Notes: generated from the letters alone by a model not told the origin. DNA of 64,000 nucleotides from Frateuria_A sp051900425 (GCF_051900425.1 NZ_JBHZGK010000010.1:49841-113840); one strand, 5' to 3'. Positions 1-8,233 are shown, numbered from the stretch's first letter. A program made the numbers and translations.

Positions 1-341
1 TGCTGATCCTGGGCGGGGCATGGCGCCTGCTGCGCAAGTCGGCGCATATCCTGCTGGAGGGAGTGCCCGAAGACCTGGACGTCGGTGAGGTGGAGCAGGC
101 GCTGCGCCAGGCCGATGCCTCCATACGCGACATCCATCACCTGCACGTCTGGCAGCTCGCCTCCGGCTCACGCATGGCGACGCTGCACGCGCAGGTGGAG
201 GAGGGCGAGGGCGCCGGCGCGGTGGCGGCCATCCATCGCCTGTTGCGCGAGCAGTTCGGCATCCTGCACGTGACCGTCCAGGTGGACGCCGGTCCATGCA
301 CGGACCATGCGCGCGACTGCCTCGGGCACGGCCACCGTTGA
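1..341 (+). CDS. Cation diffusion facilitator family metal exporter, C-terminal part (5' cut by window)
   Basis: Only the last 112 codons are present; the reading frame enters at base 3 and ends with TGA at 339-341. The visible part begins at the end of the last membrane segment and continues into the cytoplasmic alpha/beta metal-binding domain typical of CDF (CzcD/ZitB-like) Zn/Co/Cd exporters. The characteristic HHLHVWQLASG stretch follows a LLEGVPEDLDV segment, as in CzcD-type proteins, and the tail is His-rich (ends GHGHR). The family exports divalent metals from cytoplasm to periplasm using the proton gradient. Metal specificity cannot be judged because the membrane binding site lies outside the window. 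Confidence 0.8.
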   Translation, partial: LILGGAWRLLRKSAHILLEGVPEDLDVGEVEQALRQADASIRDIHHLHVWQLASGSRMATLHAQVEEGEGAGAVAAIHRLLREQFGILHVTVQVDAGPCTDHARDCLGHGHR

Positions 342-389
342 GCGTGCAGCGGGTCCCCGAGCCGCTGTAGTGTCCCCGTCGTGGCGCTC

Positions 390-417
390 TTGCGCTTTGC
401 CTCTTCGCTGCTACGAT
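390..417 (+). promoter_or_regulatory. Candidate sigma70 promoter for the THX gene
   Basis: TTGCGC at 390-395 and TACGAT at 412-417 are separated by 16 bases and lie 36 bases upstream of the THX start codon. The match is reasonable but the genome is GC-rich and the call rests on pattern only. Confidence 0.35.
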
Positions 418-453
418 GGCTGGCCGTTCACGCATACGAATCAAGGAGTTCCC

Positions 454-615
454 ATGGGTAAGGGCGATCGCAAGACCCGTCGTGGCAAGACCTACCGCGG
501 CAGCTACGGCAACACCCGCGCGCACGACGCCCAGCCGGCCGTGGTCGGCGCCAAGGCCACCGTGACCAAGCCGGCCGCCGCCAAGAAGGCCGCGCCGAAG
601 AAGAAGTCCGCCTGA
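454..615 (+). CDS. Small basic ribosomal protein of the THX type (30S)
   Basis: A 53-residue, very basic protein starting MGKGDRKTRRGKTYRGSYG, which is the THX/S31-like signature: a short peptide that sits in a cavity of the 30S subunit head. The tail from about residue 25 is a lysine/alanine/proline-rich extension (ends KKAAPKKKSA), longer than the Thermus peptide but usual in Xanthomonadales. A strong ribosome-binding site AAGGAG (443-448) precedes ATG 454. It is monocistronic, with its own candidate promoter and a good terminator immediately downstream. Confidence 0.85.
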   Translation: MGKGDRKTRRGKTYRGSYGNTRAHDAQPAVVGAKATVTKPAAAKKAAPKKKSA

Positions 616-639
616 GCTTTCCGCTCGACGGATCGAAGG

Positions 640-668
640 AGCCCCGCCTTGCGCGGGGCTTTTTTTTG
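640..668 (+). terminator. Rho-independent terminator after the THX gene
   Basis: An 8-bp GC-rich stem (AGCCCCGC / GCGGGGCT) with a 5-base loop is followed by a run of T from 660. It lies 24 bases after the stop codon and is the clearest intrinsic terminator in the window. Confidence 0.9.
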
Positions 669-755
669 GCGTTCCGCAGCGATTAACCGGGGAAGACACG
701 CGCTTCACCGCGTACATGGAAACGTGCCGCTGGCAGGGGTTGCAGCGGAGCCGGC

Positions 756-1223
756 ATGAACGCAATCGAGCTTTTGACCCAGGACCACAAGAACATGAGG
801 GCGTTGCTGGAGGAACTGGCCGGCACCACCACGCGCGGCGTTAAGAAGCGCAAGGAACTGGTGGAGAAGATCGAGACCAGCCTGCGCGCCCACAACACCA
901 TCGAGGAAGAAATCTTCTACCCGGCGTTCAAGAACGCCGGCGACGGCAAGGATGACGCCAAGATGTACTTCGAGGCGCTCGAAGAACACCGCGCCGCCGG
1001 CGACCTGGTGCTGCCGGACCTGCTCAAGACCGAGGTCGACAGCGAGAAGTTCTCCGGACGCGCCAAAGTGCTCAAGGAGCTTTTCGAGCACCACGCCGAC
1101 GAGGAGGAGAAGGAGATGTTCAAGCGTGCCAAGGCGCTGATGAGCAAGAAGACGCTGGAAGAGCTCGGCGAGCAGATGGCGCAGCGCAAGGTGGAACTGA
1201 AGAAGCGCCAGGAAGCGGCCTGA
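756..1223 (+). CDS. Hemerythrin HHE cation-binding domain protein
   Basis: A 155-residue, almost wholly helical and charged protein. The hemerythrin-like iron ligands are visible: H11 (LLTQDHKNM), H46 and E50 (RAHNTIEEEIFYP), H78 (ALEEHRAAGDL), and H112/H113 with E116-E117 (LFEHHADEEEKEMF). Such proteins bind a di-iron site and are linked to O2, NO or redox sensing and to iron handling; which applies here is not shown. There is no signal peptide, so it is cytoplasmic. It is one base upstream of the isochorismatase-like gene and is probably co-transcribed with it. Confidence 0.85.
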   Translation: MNAIELLTQDHKNMRALLEELAGTTTRGVKKRKELVEKIETSLRAHNTIEEEIFYPAFKNAGDGKDDAKMYFEALEEHRAAGDLVLPDLLKTEVDSEKFSGRAKVLKELFEHHADEEEKEMFKRAKALMSKKTLEELGEQMAQRKVELKKRQEAA

Positions 1224-1224
1224 G

Positions 1225-2040
1225 GTGGCATCCGACACCATGGCAAATACTGGCCAGCGCGGACACGAGGCATCGTTCGAGCCCCGGCACAGCGCCTTGC
1301 TGATCATCGACATGCTCAACGACCTCGAGTTCGAGGGCGGCGAGGCGTTGCTGGAGCAGGCCATGCCGGTGGCCACCGCGATCGGGCACCTGCGCGATTG
1401 GTACCACGCGCGCGGCCTGCCGGTGATCTACGCCAACGACAACTTCGGGCGCTGGCATGCCGATCTGGCCAAGGTCATCGAACATTGCCGGCGGGTCGGT
1501 TCCCGCGGCGCCCAGCTCAGCGACGGCTTGCTGCCCGGCGTGGAGGACTATTTCGTCCTCAAGCCGCGCCACTCGGCGTTCTACCAGACGCCGTTGAGCA
1601 CGCTGCTGGAGAAGCTCGGGATCAGGGCGCTGGCGCTGGTCGGCATCGCCGGGGACGACTGCGTCCTGCGCACCGCGATGGACGCGCAGATGCGGCAGTT
1701 TCCGTTGTGGGTGCCTGCCGATGGCATCGCCTCGCAGACCACCCTGCGCAACCAGCGCGCACTGGCGTGCATGCAGGAGGTGGCCAAGGCCGACATCACC
1801 CGCATCGACGCACGCCTGCCGGAATGGGACAACACTCAGCGGAGCCAGAAAATGAGCAGCCACGACCGCAAAGATTCGCAGCACCCCGATTGCAACAAGC
1901 CCTCGCGCCCGGAAACCGAGAACGAGCGGCAAGGCCGCAAGGCGCACGAGAGCGACCTCACCGACGAAGCGGTCGAGGAAACCTTCCCGGCCAGCGATCC
2001 GGTGTCGCCGTTCATCCCGGCCAAGACGCCGGAGGATTGA
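1225..2040 (+). CDS. Isochorismatase-family cysteine hydrolase with an extra C-terminal tail
   Basis: 271 residues counted from GTG 1225; ATG 1240 is an alternative start. Residues about 20-200 are a cysteine hydrolase of the isochorismatase/nicotinamidase fold with the full triad: D29 (LLIIDMLND), K113 (VLKPRHSAF) and C146 (GIAGDDCVLRTA). The substrate is unknown; relatives hydrolyse amides, ureas or vinyl ethers. The domain should end near residue 205. The remaining 62 residues are polar and unrelated to the fold, carrying the motif DEAVEETFPASDPVS, and begin at a methionine (base 1852) with its own GGAG at 1841-1844. The tail may therefore also, or only, be made as a separate small protein. 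The gene follows the hemerythrin gene directly. Confidence 0.8.
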   Translation: MASDTMANTGQRGHEASFEPRHSALLIIDMLNDLEFEGGEALLEQAMPVATAIGHLRDWYHARGLPVIYANDNFGRWHADLAKVIEHCRRVGSRGAQLSDGLLPGVEDYFVLKPRHSAFYQTPLSTLLEKLGIRALALVGIAGDDCVLRTAMDAQMRQFPLWVPADGIASQTTLRNQRALACMQEVAKADITRIDARLPEWDNTQRSQKMSSHDRKDSQHPDCNKPSRPETENERQGRKAHESDLTDEAVEETFPASDPVSPFIPAKTPED

Positions 2041-2087
2041 TCTCCAGCTCGTGGGAAGGCCTGGAGCAGCGGTATGGGATGGTTTTC

Positions 2088-2140
2088 GCAAGGCTTCCCC
2101 CTTCCGCCCTTCGGGCACCTTCCCCGGCAAGCGGAGGAAG
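2088..2140. repeat. Intergenic repeat, CTTCCCC/GGGCACCTTCCCC family, copy 1
   Basis: GCAAGGCTTCCCCCTTCCG followed by CCCTTCGGGCACCTTCCCC and an imperfect closing arm GCGGAGGAAGG. Related copies occur at 32805-32959 and 48311-48369, always between genes. Its right part approaches the 3' end of hutI. Confidence 0.65.
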
Positions 2141-2201
2141 GACTCGTGCCGGAGCTTCCATCGCCACGGCCTTCCTCGTGGGCCGCAGGAACGCGCGTCG
2201 G

Positions 2202-3434
2202 TCAGGCTCGCGGCAAGGGTTTTCCCCCCACCCAAACCGAACGCTGCAGATCACCGCCGATCCAGTAGCAGAGCTCGGCAGGCAACCGTGCGTTCCACAC
2301 CACCAGATCCGCGCGCTGGCCGACCGCAAGCGTGCCACGGTCCGTCAGTCCGAGGGCACGGGCCGCGTTCAGGGTGATCCCGCGCAAGGCTTCTTCGGGC
2401 GTCAGCCGGAACAGCGTGCATGCCATGTTCGCCGCCAGTCGCAGCGAAAGCAGCGGGGAGGTGCCCGGATTGCAGTCGGTGGCGATCGCCATCGGCACGC
2501 CGTGCGCGCGCAGGACATCGATCGGCGGGAGACGGGTTTCGCGCAACGCGTAGAAAGCGCCGGGCAGCAGCACCGCCACGGTGCCCGCGGCGGCCATGGC
2601 GCGGATGCCGGATTCGCTCAGGTGCTCCAGATGATCGGCGGACAATCCCCGGTATTCGGCCACGAGCGCGGCACCATCGAGATCGGAGAGCTGCTCGGCA
2701 TGAAGCTTCACCGGCAGGCCGAGCGCGCGGGCGCGCTCGAACACGCGCGCAGTCTCCTCGCGGCTGAAGCCGATGCCTTCGCAGAACGCGTCCACCGCGT
2801 CGACCAGGCCCTCGCCGGCCAGTGCCGGCAGCATCACGTCGCATACCAGCGCCACGTAATCGGCACGCTGCCCGCGGTATTCCGGCGGCAGGGCATGCAG
2901 GCCCAGGAAGCTGGTGCGCACGCCGATGCCGAGCGCCTCCCCCATGCGCCGTGCCACCCGCAGCATGCGGCGCTCGGTGTCGAGGTCGAGCCCGTAGCCC
3001 GATTTGACCTCCAGCGTGGTCACGCCGTCGCAAAGCAGCGCGCGCGCGCGCGGGAGGCTTTGGCGAAACAGCTCGTCCTCGTCCGCCGCGCGGGTGGCGC
3101 CGACGGTCGAGGCGATGCCGCCCCCGGCACGCGCGATCTCCTCGTAGCTCGCGCCATTCAGGCGCATGTCGAACTCGTGTGCGCGATCGCCGCCGAATAC
3201 CAGATGCGTGTGGCAGTCGATCAGGCCGGGTGTTACCAGGGCGCCGTCGAGATCTTCCACGGTGCCGGCCAGTGCATCCGCCGCGCCGGGCAGGTCCGCC
3301 ATCGCGCCGACCCAGGCGATGGCCCCGTCCCTGATCGCCAGCGCGCCGCGCTCGACCGTCCCGAACGGCCGCTCGCCCGCGAAGGTAGCCAGCGTGGCGT
3401 CGATCAACAGGTGGTCCCAGCGCGGCGCGGTCAT
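2202..3434 (-). CDS. hutI: Imidazolonepropionase
   Basis: 410 residues; catalyses ring opening of imidazolonepropionate to N-formimino-L-glutamate, the third step of histidine degradation. It is an amidohydrolase TIM barrel with metal ligands H75 and H77 (LIDCHTHLVFGG), the KLHAEQ and SADHLEH histidine motifs, and the catalytic Asp in IATDCNPGTS. The segment VTTLEVKSGYGLD is diagnostic of HutI. The start at 3434 overlaps the stop of the upstream CLC gene as ATGA and is preceded by AGGAAA, so the two are probably translationally coupled. hutF lies 3.2 kb away on the other strand; hutH, hutU and hutG are not in the window. Confidence 0.95.
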   Translation of the reverse strand: MTAPRWDHLLIDATLATFAGERPFGTVERGALAIRDGAIAWVGAMADLPGAADALAGTVEDLDGALVTPGLIDCHTHLVFGGDRAHEFDMRLNGASYEEIARAGGGIASTVGATRAADEDELFRQSLPRARALLCDGVTTLEVKSGYGLDLDTERRMLRVARRMGEALGIGVRTSFLGLHALPPEYRGQRADYVALVCDVMLPALAGEGLVDAVDAFCEGIGFSREETARVFERARALGLPVKLHAEQLSDLDGAALVAEYRGLSADHLEHLSESGIRAMAAAGTVAVLLPGAFYALRETRLPPIDVLRAHGVPMAIATDCNPGTSPLLSLRLAANMACTLFRLTPEEALRGITLNAARALGLTDRGTLAVGQRADLVVWNARLPAELCYWIGGDLQRSVWVGGKPLPRA

Positions 3435-4858
3435 GGTTTTTCCTGTGGAGCGGGGGTATCGGCCGGCGCTGCCGGTTCGTCGAAGGCGCTGCTCCGCCCG
3501 ATGTGTTCGACCGGTTCGGGAGGCAGGTGGCGTACGGCCTGCTGCCGCTCGAACTCCTGCACCAGCCGTTCGGCGAAGTCCTTGTAGACCGGCGTGGGGC
3601 TGAGCAACGACGAGGCGGCGCGGGCCAGCAGACAGGCGGCCATGACCGGAATCACCATGGCCTGGTTGTCGGTCAGTTCCATCGCGATGACCGCGGAGGT
3701 GAGCGGCGCGCCGGTGACGCCCGAGAGGTAGGCGCTCATGCCCAGCAGCACCACCGCCGCGGCCGGCACACCGGGCAGGAACTGGGCGATGTTCTGTCCC
3801 AGGCCCGCGCCGACCGCCAGCGCGGGCGAGAAAATGCCGCCCGGGATGCCTGCCCAATACGAGACGACGTTGGCACCCAGCTTGGCCAGGCCGAAACTCT
3901 GCCCCGGCGTCACCGCCGCCTGCTGCACGATGGCGCGTGCCTGGTCATAGCCGGTGCCGTACACCGAGCCGTGGGACAGCACGCCCAGCACCGCCAGCGC
4001 CAGCCCGCAGCCGGTGGCGAAGGCGACCGGCCAGCGCGCGCGCAGCGCACCGATGCGCGCCAGCGGCCCGCGCCTGCTGAGCAGGATCAACCGCGCGAAC
4101 AGCCCCCCGAGCAGCCCGCAGACGATTCCGCACAGGAGCACTGCCAGCCATGCGTGGCCCAGCGGCAGGCTGGCCTCGACTTCGCCGAAGTATGCGTAGT
4201 TGCCCATGATCCCCAGCGAGACCACGCCACCGACGATCACCGCCGTGAGCAGAAGTCCGCTGAAGCGGTGCTCGAACGTGCCGGCCAGCTCCTCGATGGC
4301 GAACACGACGCCCGCCAGCGGGGTGTTGAACGCCGCCGCGATGCCCGCCGCGCCCCCAGCCAGGATGAAACGGGAGGCGGCCTTCGGATCATTGAAGCCG
4401 AACCGCCGGGCGAAGGTGTAGAACAGGCCCGCGCCCACGTGCACGGTCGGTCCCTCGCGCCCGATCGAGGCACCCACGGCCAGTGCGATCAGCGTGAGCA
4501 GCATCTTGCCGACCGCGATCGGCAACGAGAGCATGTTCTTGCGAAAGGTCTCGTCTTCGACGTGCAGTGTCGCGATCGCCTGCGGGATGCCGCTGCCGCG
4601 GGTGGCACGGAAGCGTCCCGCGGTGACCCACGAGAGCAGCCCGAACACCACGGGCGTCAGGATCAGCGGTATCCATATCCCGTACGCCAGGATGCTCAGG
4701 AACAACTCGTAGGCCCAGGTGCTTGCCTTGGCGAACAGGATCGCCGCCAGCGCCACCAGCACCGCGCCGCTCCATAATGCGATGCGCCGCTTCCATTGGT
4801 GCGGGGCGAAGAATTCGTGGCCGAGCAGGGCCTGCAGGCGGGGGTTCGAGGCGGGCAT
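3431..4858 (-). CDS. CLC-type chloride channel/transporter
   Basis: 475 residues with about ten or more hydrophobic segments. All CLC selectivity motifs are visible: GSGIPQAI, GREGPTVHVGAG with the gating glutamate, and GIFSPALAVGAGLG; an internal Tyr occurs in TPVYKD near the end of the membrane region. The gating Glu fits a Cl-/H+ exchanger as well as a channel. There is no CBS domain; the last 50 residues are a polar Pro-rich tail. Its stop overlaps the hutI start by four bases, which links it to histidine-degradation transcription for no obvious reason. A palindromic repeat separates its start from the upstream gene. Confidence 0.92.
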   Translation of the reverse strand: MPASNPRLQALLGHEFFAPHQWKRRIALWSGAVLVALAAILFAKASTWAYELFLSILAYGIWIPLILTPVVFGLLSWVTAGRFRATRGSGIPQAIATLHVEDETFRKNMLSLPIAVGKMLLTLIALAVGASIGREGPTVHVGAGLFYTFARRFGFNDPKAASRFILAGGAAGIAAAFNTPLAGVVFAIEELAGTFEHRFSGLLLTAVIVGGVVSLGIMGNYAYFGEVEASLPLGHAWLAVLLCGIVCGLLGGLFARLILLSRRGPLARIGALRARWPVAFATGCGLALAVLGVLSHGSVYGTGYDQARAIVQQAAVTPGQSFGLAKLGANVVSYWAGIPGGIFSPALAVGAGLGQNIAQFLPGVPAAAVVLLGMSAYLSGVTGAPLTSAVIAMELTDNQAMVIPVMAACLLARAASSLLSPTPVYKDFAERLVQEFERQQAVRHLPPEPVEHIGRSSAFDEPAAPADTPAPQEKP

Positions 4859-4870
4859 CGCAGCATTATC

Positions 4871-4926
4871 GTAGGAGTGGACGCGGCGCGCGACCGGGGT
4901 GCCGTCGCGCGCAGGTCGCGCCCTAC
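4871..4926. repeat. GTAG-type palindromic repeat (REP-like) pair
   Basis: Begins GTAGGAGTGGACGCGGCGCG and closes with CAGGTCGCGCCCTAC, forming an imperfect hairpin. Its right end contains the TAG stop codon (complement of 4923-4925) of the GNAT-nitrilase gene. Other family members lie at 36898-36965, 43642-43700, 50561-50676, 53363-53391, 57226-57294 and 60763-60823. Confidence 0.75.
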
Positions 4927-6488
4927 AGCGGCTGCGGCCGCCAGCGCATTTCGTACAGGTCGAAGCGACGGTCCTTCAGGTTGGTCACCGCGCCGGCGTT
5001 GCGTGCGCGGGCAAGGCTTTCCAGGCGCAGATCGGCGAACAGCACGGTCTCGATGTTCGGCGTGGAATCGGCGGCCACGCCGTCGCGCGCGAAGGGGAAG
5101 TCGCTGGGCGTGAGGATGCAGCTCTGCCCGTACTGGATGTCGAAATTGTTCACGCCAGGCAGGTTGCCGACGTTGCCCGAGAGCACCACGTAGCACTGGT
5201 TCTCGATCGCCCGTGCCTGCGAGCAGTAGCGCACGCGCAGGTAGCCCTCGCGCACGTCGGTGCAGAAGGGCACGAACAGGATCAATGCGCCCTGGTCGAC
5301 CAGGTGGCGGGCGACTTCCGGAAACTCGGAGTCGTAGCAGATCATCACGCCAATCGGCCCGCAGTCGGTCTGGATGGTGGCCGCGCTCTCGCCGCCGGTG
5401 ATGTTCCAGACGTTGCGCTCGCTCGGCGTCGGATGCAGTTTCTCGCGCTCGTGCAGCGAGCCGTCGCGCAGGCACACGTAGCAGACGTTGTGGATATCGC
5501 CGTTGGGCTGCTCGGTCGGATGCGAGCCGGCGATGATGTTGATGTTGTAGCGCACCGCCAGGCGGCTGAAGAGCTCCTTTACCTGCGGCGTGTACTGGCT
5601 GAGCTTGCGGATCGCCGCGACGGCGGACAGTTCCTCGTTCTCGATCGAGAGCAGCTGCAGCGTGATCAGCTCGGGGAAGGTGACGAAATCGGCGTTGTAA
5701 TCGGCCGCGATGTCGGTGAAGTACTCCACCTGCGTGGCGAACTCCTCGAACGAGTGGATGCGCCGCTGGAAGTACTGCACCGAGGCCACGCGCACCAGGT
5801 CCGGCAAGTGCTTGGGCGAGGGGATCGACGGGATGTCCGGGTGATCGAGCAGGCTCGGGTTGCGCCAGGCCAGGTGGGCTGCCCAGCCGAGCGATTCATG
5901 GTCCGACGGTACGTAGCCGCGCAGCAGTCCGATCACCTCGAAGCCGTTGGCGAGCTGGAAGCTCAGGGTGGCATCGCGCCGTTCGCCCGAGACCACCGCC
6001 TGCACGTAGGCCTCGGCGCTGCCGTAGCGGCCGATGTTCTTCGCCAGCCCGGGAATGCGCCCGCCGAACACGATGCCGCGCAGTTTCAGGTCCGTGCACA
6101 GCCGCTTGCGCGCGTGATAGAGCCGCTGGCCGATGCGCATGCCGCGGTAGTCCGGGTGCACGACCACTTCCATGCCGTACAGCCAGTCGCCGTCGGCCTT
6201 GTGCCGCGAGCCCATGCCGCCCCCGGTGATCTGCGCCCAGGTGTGCGGCTTGAGCGCGGTGGCCTCGTCGATGCGGAAGGTCGCGCAATAGCCGACGACC
6301 TTGCCGGCGTATTCGACGACGAACTGGCCCTCCGGGAAATGCGTCTGCTGGGAACGGAGCATCTCGGCCGAATGGCCCCATTCGGGCGAGTAGACGCGGC
6401 CGGTGAGATCGACCAGCGCGGGCACGTCTTCAGGGCGGGCCTGGCGCAGCAGCAGCTTGGCGGTTTGCTCGGGCGTCTTCTTGGGCAT
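4923..6488 (-). CDS. Fused GNAT acetyltransferase and nitrilase-superfamily amidohydrolase
   Basis: 521 residues. Residues about 12-215 form a GNAT N-acetyltransferase domain (LLLRQARPEDVPALVDL start; MEVVVHPDYRGMRIGQRL is the acetyl-CoA-binding motif). Residues about 230-505 form a nitrilase/carbon-nitrogen hydrolase domain with Glu in FVTFPELITL, Lys in EREKLHPTPSE and the nucleophile Cys in VMICYDSEFPEV. Fusions of this kind are known across bacteria; the substrate is not established, but an acyl-transfer step coupled to amide hydrolysis is plausible. ATG 6488 begins MPKKTPEQTAKLLL; longer in-frame extensions would run into the divergent hutF gene. The stop codon lies inside the GTAG repeat. 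Confidence 0.88.
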   Translation of the reverse strand: MPKKTPEQTAKLLLRQARPEDVPALVDLTGRVYSPEWGHSAEMLRSQQTHFPEGQFVVEYAGKVVGYCATFRIDEATALKPHTWAQITGGGMGSRHKADGDWLYGMEVVVHPDYRGMRIGQRLYHARKRLCTDLKLRGIVFGGRIPGLAKNIGRYGSAEAYVQAVVSGERRDATLSFQLANGFEVIGLLRGYVPSDHESLGWAAHLAWRNPSLLDHPDIPSIPSPKHLPDLVRVASVQYFQRRIHSFEEFATQVEYFTDIAADYNADFVTFPELITLQLLSIENEELSAVAAIRKLSQYTPQVKELFSRLAVRYNINIIAGSHPTEQPNGDIHNVCYVCLRDGSLHEREKLHPTPSERNVWNITGGESAATIQTDCGPIGVMICYDSEFPEVARHLVDQGALILFVPFCTDVREGYLRVRYCSQARAIENQCYVVLSGNVGNLPGVNNFDIQYGQSCILTPSDFPFARDGVAADSTPNIETVLFADLRLESLARARNAGAVTNLKDRRFDLYEMRWRPQPL

Positions 6489-6596
6489 GCGGCGAGTATC
6501 CGAAACGGTGTGTGGTGGAACCGTCGCGTCCGATCCGCATTGCACGGAGGTCGGCCCGGCGGGCGCTACACTGGGTTGTCCACCAGGGAGCTGCCC

Positions 6597-7976
6597 ATGA
6601 CCCCGACCAACCGCATCCGCCGCTGCCATGCCGGTTACCTGTGGCAAGGCGACGGCTGGACCCGCGAGGGCATTTTCGGTATCGACGCCGACGGCATGTT
6701 GCAGGCGGTGGAAGACGGCCCCGCCGAAACGCTGGGCACCTGGGTATTGCCGGGCATGCCCAACCTGCATTCGCATGCCTTCCAGCGCGCGATGGCCGGG
6801 CTGGCCGAGCGGCGGGGACGGGTGGACGACAGCTTCTGGAGCTGGCGCGAGACGATGTACGCCTTCGCGGCGTCGGTCGGTCCGGACGATCTCAGGGCGA
6901 TCGCCGCCCAGCTTTACGTGGAGATGCTCAAGGCCGGGTACACCCAGGTCTGCGAATTCCACTACCTTCACCACCGCCCGGACGGCACCGCCTACGCGCC
7001 GGCCGAGGCGATGTCGCTGGCGCTCGTCGAAGCGGCCCGCGAGGCCGGCATCGCGCTGACCCTGCTGCCGGTGCTGTACATGCGCGGCGGTTTCGACGGG
7101 CGCCCGCTGGGCGCGCGGCAGCGCCGCTTCGGCCATGAGGTCGAAGCCTACCTGCGCCTGCTCGAAACACTGCGCGCGCAGGAGAGCGCGGACCTGAAGG
7201 TCGGCATCGCGCTGCACTCGCTGCGCGCGGTACCGCAGGACGCGCTGCAGGCCGTGCTTGCCAGCGGCCTGGCGCGGGACACGCCGATCCACATCCACAT
7301 CGCCGAACAGATCGGCGAGGTGCAGGACTGCCTGTCGATCCGCGGCGCGCGCCCGGTCGAATGGCTGCTCGACCACGCCCAGGTCGATGCGCGCTGGTGC
7401 CTGGTGCATGCCACCCACCTGAGCGACGCCGAGACGGCGCGCCTGGCCCGCAGCGGTGCGGTTGCCGGCCTGTGCCCGACCACCGAGGCCAACCTGGGCG
7501 ATGGCCTGTTCCCGCTGGCCGAATACCTGGACGCGGGCGGCACGCTCGGCATCGGTTCGGATTCGCACATCTCCGTCTCGCCGGTAGAGGAACTGCGCTG
7601 GCTCGAATACGGCCAGCGCCTGGCCACGCGCCACCGCAACATCGCCGCGCGCCGCGAGGGCGCGAGCGTCGGCCAGACCTTGTGGCGCGCCGCGCTCAAA
7701 GGTGGCGCGCAGGCTTCAGGGCTTCCGGTCGGCGCGGTGCAGCCCGACCACCGCGCCGATCTGCTGGTGCTCGACGACGGCTCGCCGCTGCTCGCCGCGC
7801 GCGAGGAACCGGCGCTGCTGGACAGCTTCATTTTCGCCGGCAACACCCCGCTGGTGAAGCACGTGATGAGCGGCGGCCGCTGGGTCGTGCGGGATTTCCA
7901 GCACCTGGACGAGGCGCGCATCGCGCAGCGCTACCGCGAGACGGTGCAGCGGCTCAGGCAGCCGCCGCCAGGCTGA
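6597..7976 (+). CDS. hutF: Formimidoylglutamate deiminase
   Basis: 459 residues. HutF removes the imino nitrogen of N-formimino-L-glutamate as ammonia, giving N-formylglutamate, and marks the five-step histidine degradation route. It is an amidohydrolase with the metal motif MPNLHSHAFQRAMAGL near residue 60, HIHIAEQ, LVHATHL, and the C-terminal Asp motif GIGSDSHISVSPVEELRWLEYGQRL (quoted in parts: GIGSDSHISVS, then EELRWLEYGQRL), typical of HutF. ATG 6597 is preceded by AGGGAG at 6584-6589. It is divergent from the GNAT-nitrilase gene across 108 bases that must hold both promoters. Confidence 0.94.
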   Translation: MTPTNRIRRCHAGYLWQGDGWTREGIFGIDADGMLQAVEDGPAETLGTWVLPGMPNLHSHAFQRAMAGLAERRGRVDDSFWSWRETMYAFAASVGPDDLRAIAAQLYVEMLKAGYTQVCEFHYLHHRPDGTAYAPAEAMSLALVEAAREAGIALTLLPVLYMRGGFDGRPLGARQRRFGHEVEAYLRLLETLRAQESADLKVGIALHSLRAVPQDALQAVLASGLARDTPIHIHIAEQIGEVQDCLSIRGARPVEWLLDHAQVDARWCLVHATHLSDAETARLARSGAVAGLCPTTEANLGDGLFPLAEYLDAGGTLGIGSDSHISVSPVEELRWLEYGQRLATRHRNIAARREGASVGQTLWRAALKGGAQASGLPVGAVQPDHRADLLVLDDGSPLLAAREEPALLDSFIFAGNTPLVKHVMSGGRWVVRDFQHLDEARIAQRYRETVQRLRQPPPG

Positions 7977-8063
7977 ACGGCCGTTGCGCGGCAGGCGGGG
8001 GCGTGTCATCGCGGCATCGATCCGCGCGTTCCGGGGCTCACCTCCCAAGCCGAGGAATACCCG

Positions 8064-8219
8064 ATGCGCCGTACGTCGCTTCTTGCCGCCGCCCTGTTGC
8101 TGGCCGGCAGCCTGTCCCTGGCCGGCTGCGTGGTCGTGCCGGCCCATCGCGCCCACGTATGGGTGCCCGGCCACTGGGCCTCGCACCACGTCTGGGTCGA
8201 GGGCCACTGGCGTCGCTGA
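8064..8219 (+). CDS. Small lipoprotein with WVPGHW/WVEGHW repeats (YXWGXW type)
   Basis: A 51-residue gene between hutF and the next lipoprotein. It begins MRRTSLLAAALLLAG, with a lipobox LSLAGC (Cys 22), so the mature peptide is about 30 residues and is anchored in a membrane. The mature part holds two copies of a WVxGHW motif (VWVPGHWASHHVWVEGHW), as in the YXWGXW-repeat family of small secreted proteins of unknown function. CGAGGAA at 8051-8057 is a suitable ribosome-binding site. It has the codon bias of its neighbours. The gene ends 15 bases from the convergent lipoprotein gene. Confidence 0.72.
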   Translation: MRRTSLLAAALLLAGSLSLAGCVVVPAHRAHVWVPGHWASHHVWVEGHWRR

Positions 8220-8233
8220 GCGCGACGGCAACG

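Noticed and set aside
1398..3587. A 729-codon plus-strand open frame
   Set aside because: It is a shifted frame of the isochorismatase gene continuing antisense to hutI; composition is not protein-like.
4899..6596. In-frame extension of hutF by 566 codons upstream
   Set aside because: It lies antisense to the GNAT-nitrilase gene; hutF has a proper start and ribosome-binding site at 6597.
6489..7634. In-frame extension of the GNAT-nitrilase gene by 380 codons
   Set aside because: It is antisense to hutF and has no family resemblance; the GNAT domain begins just after ATG 6488.
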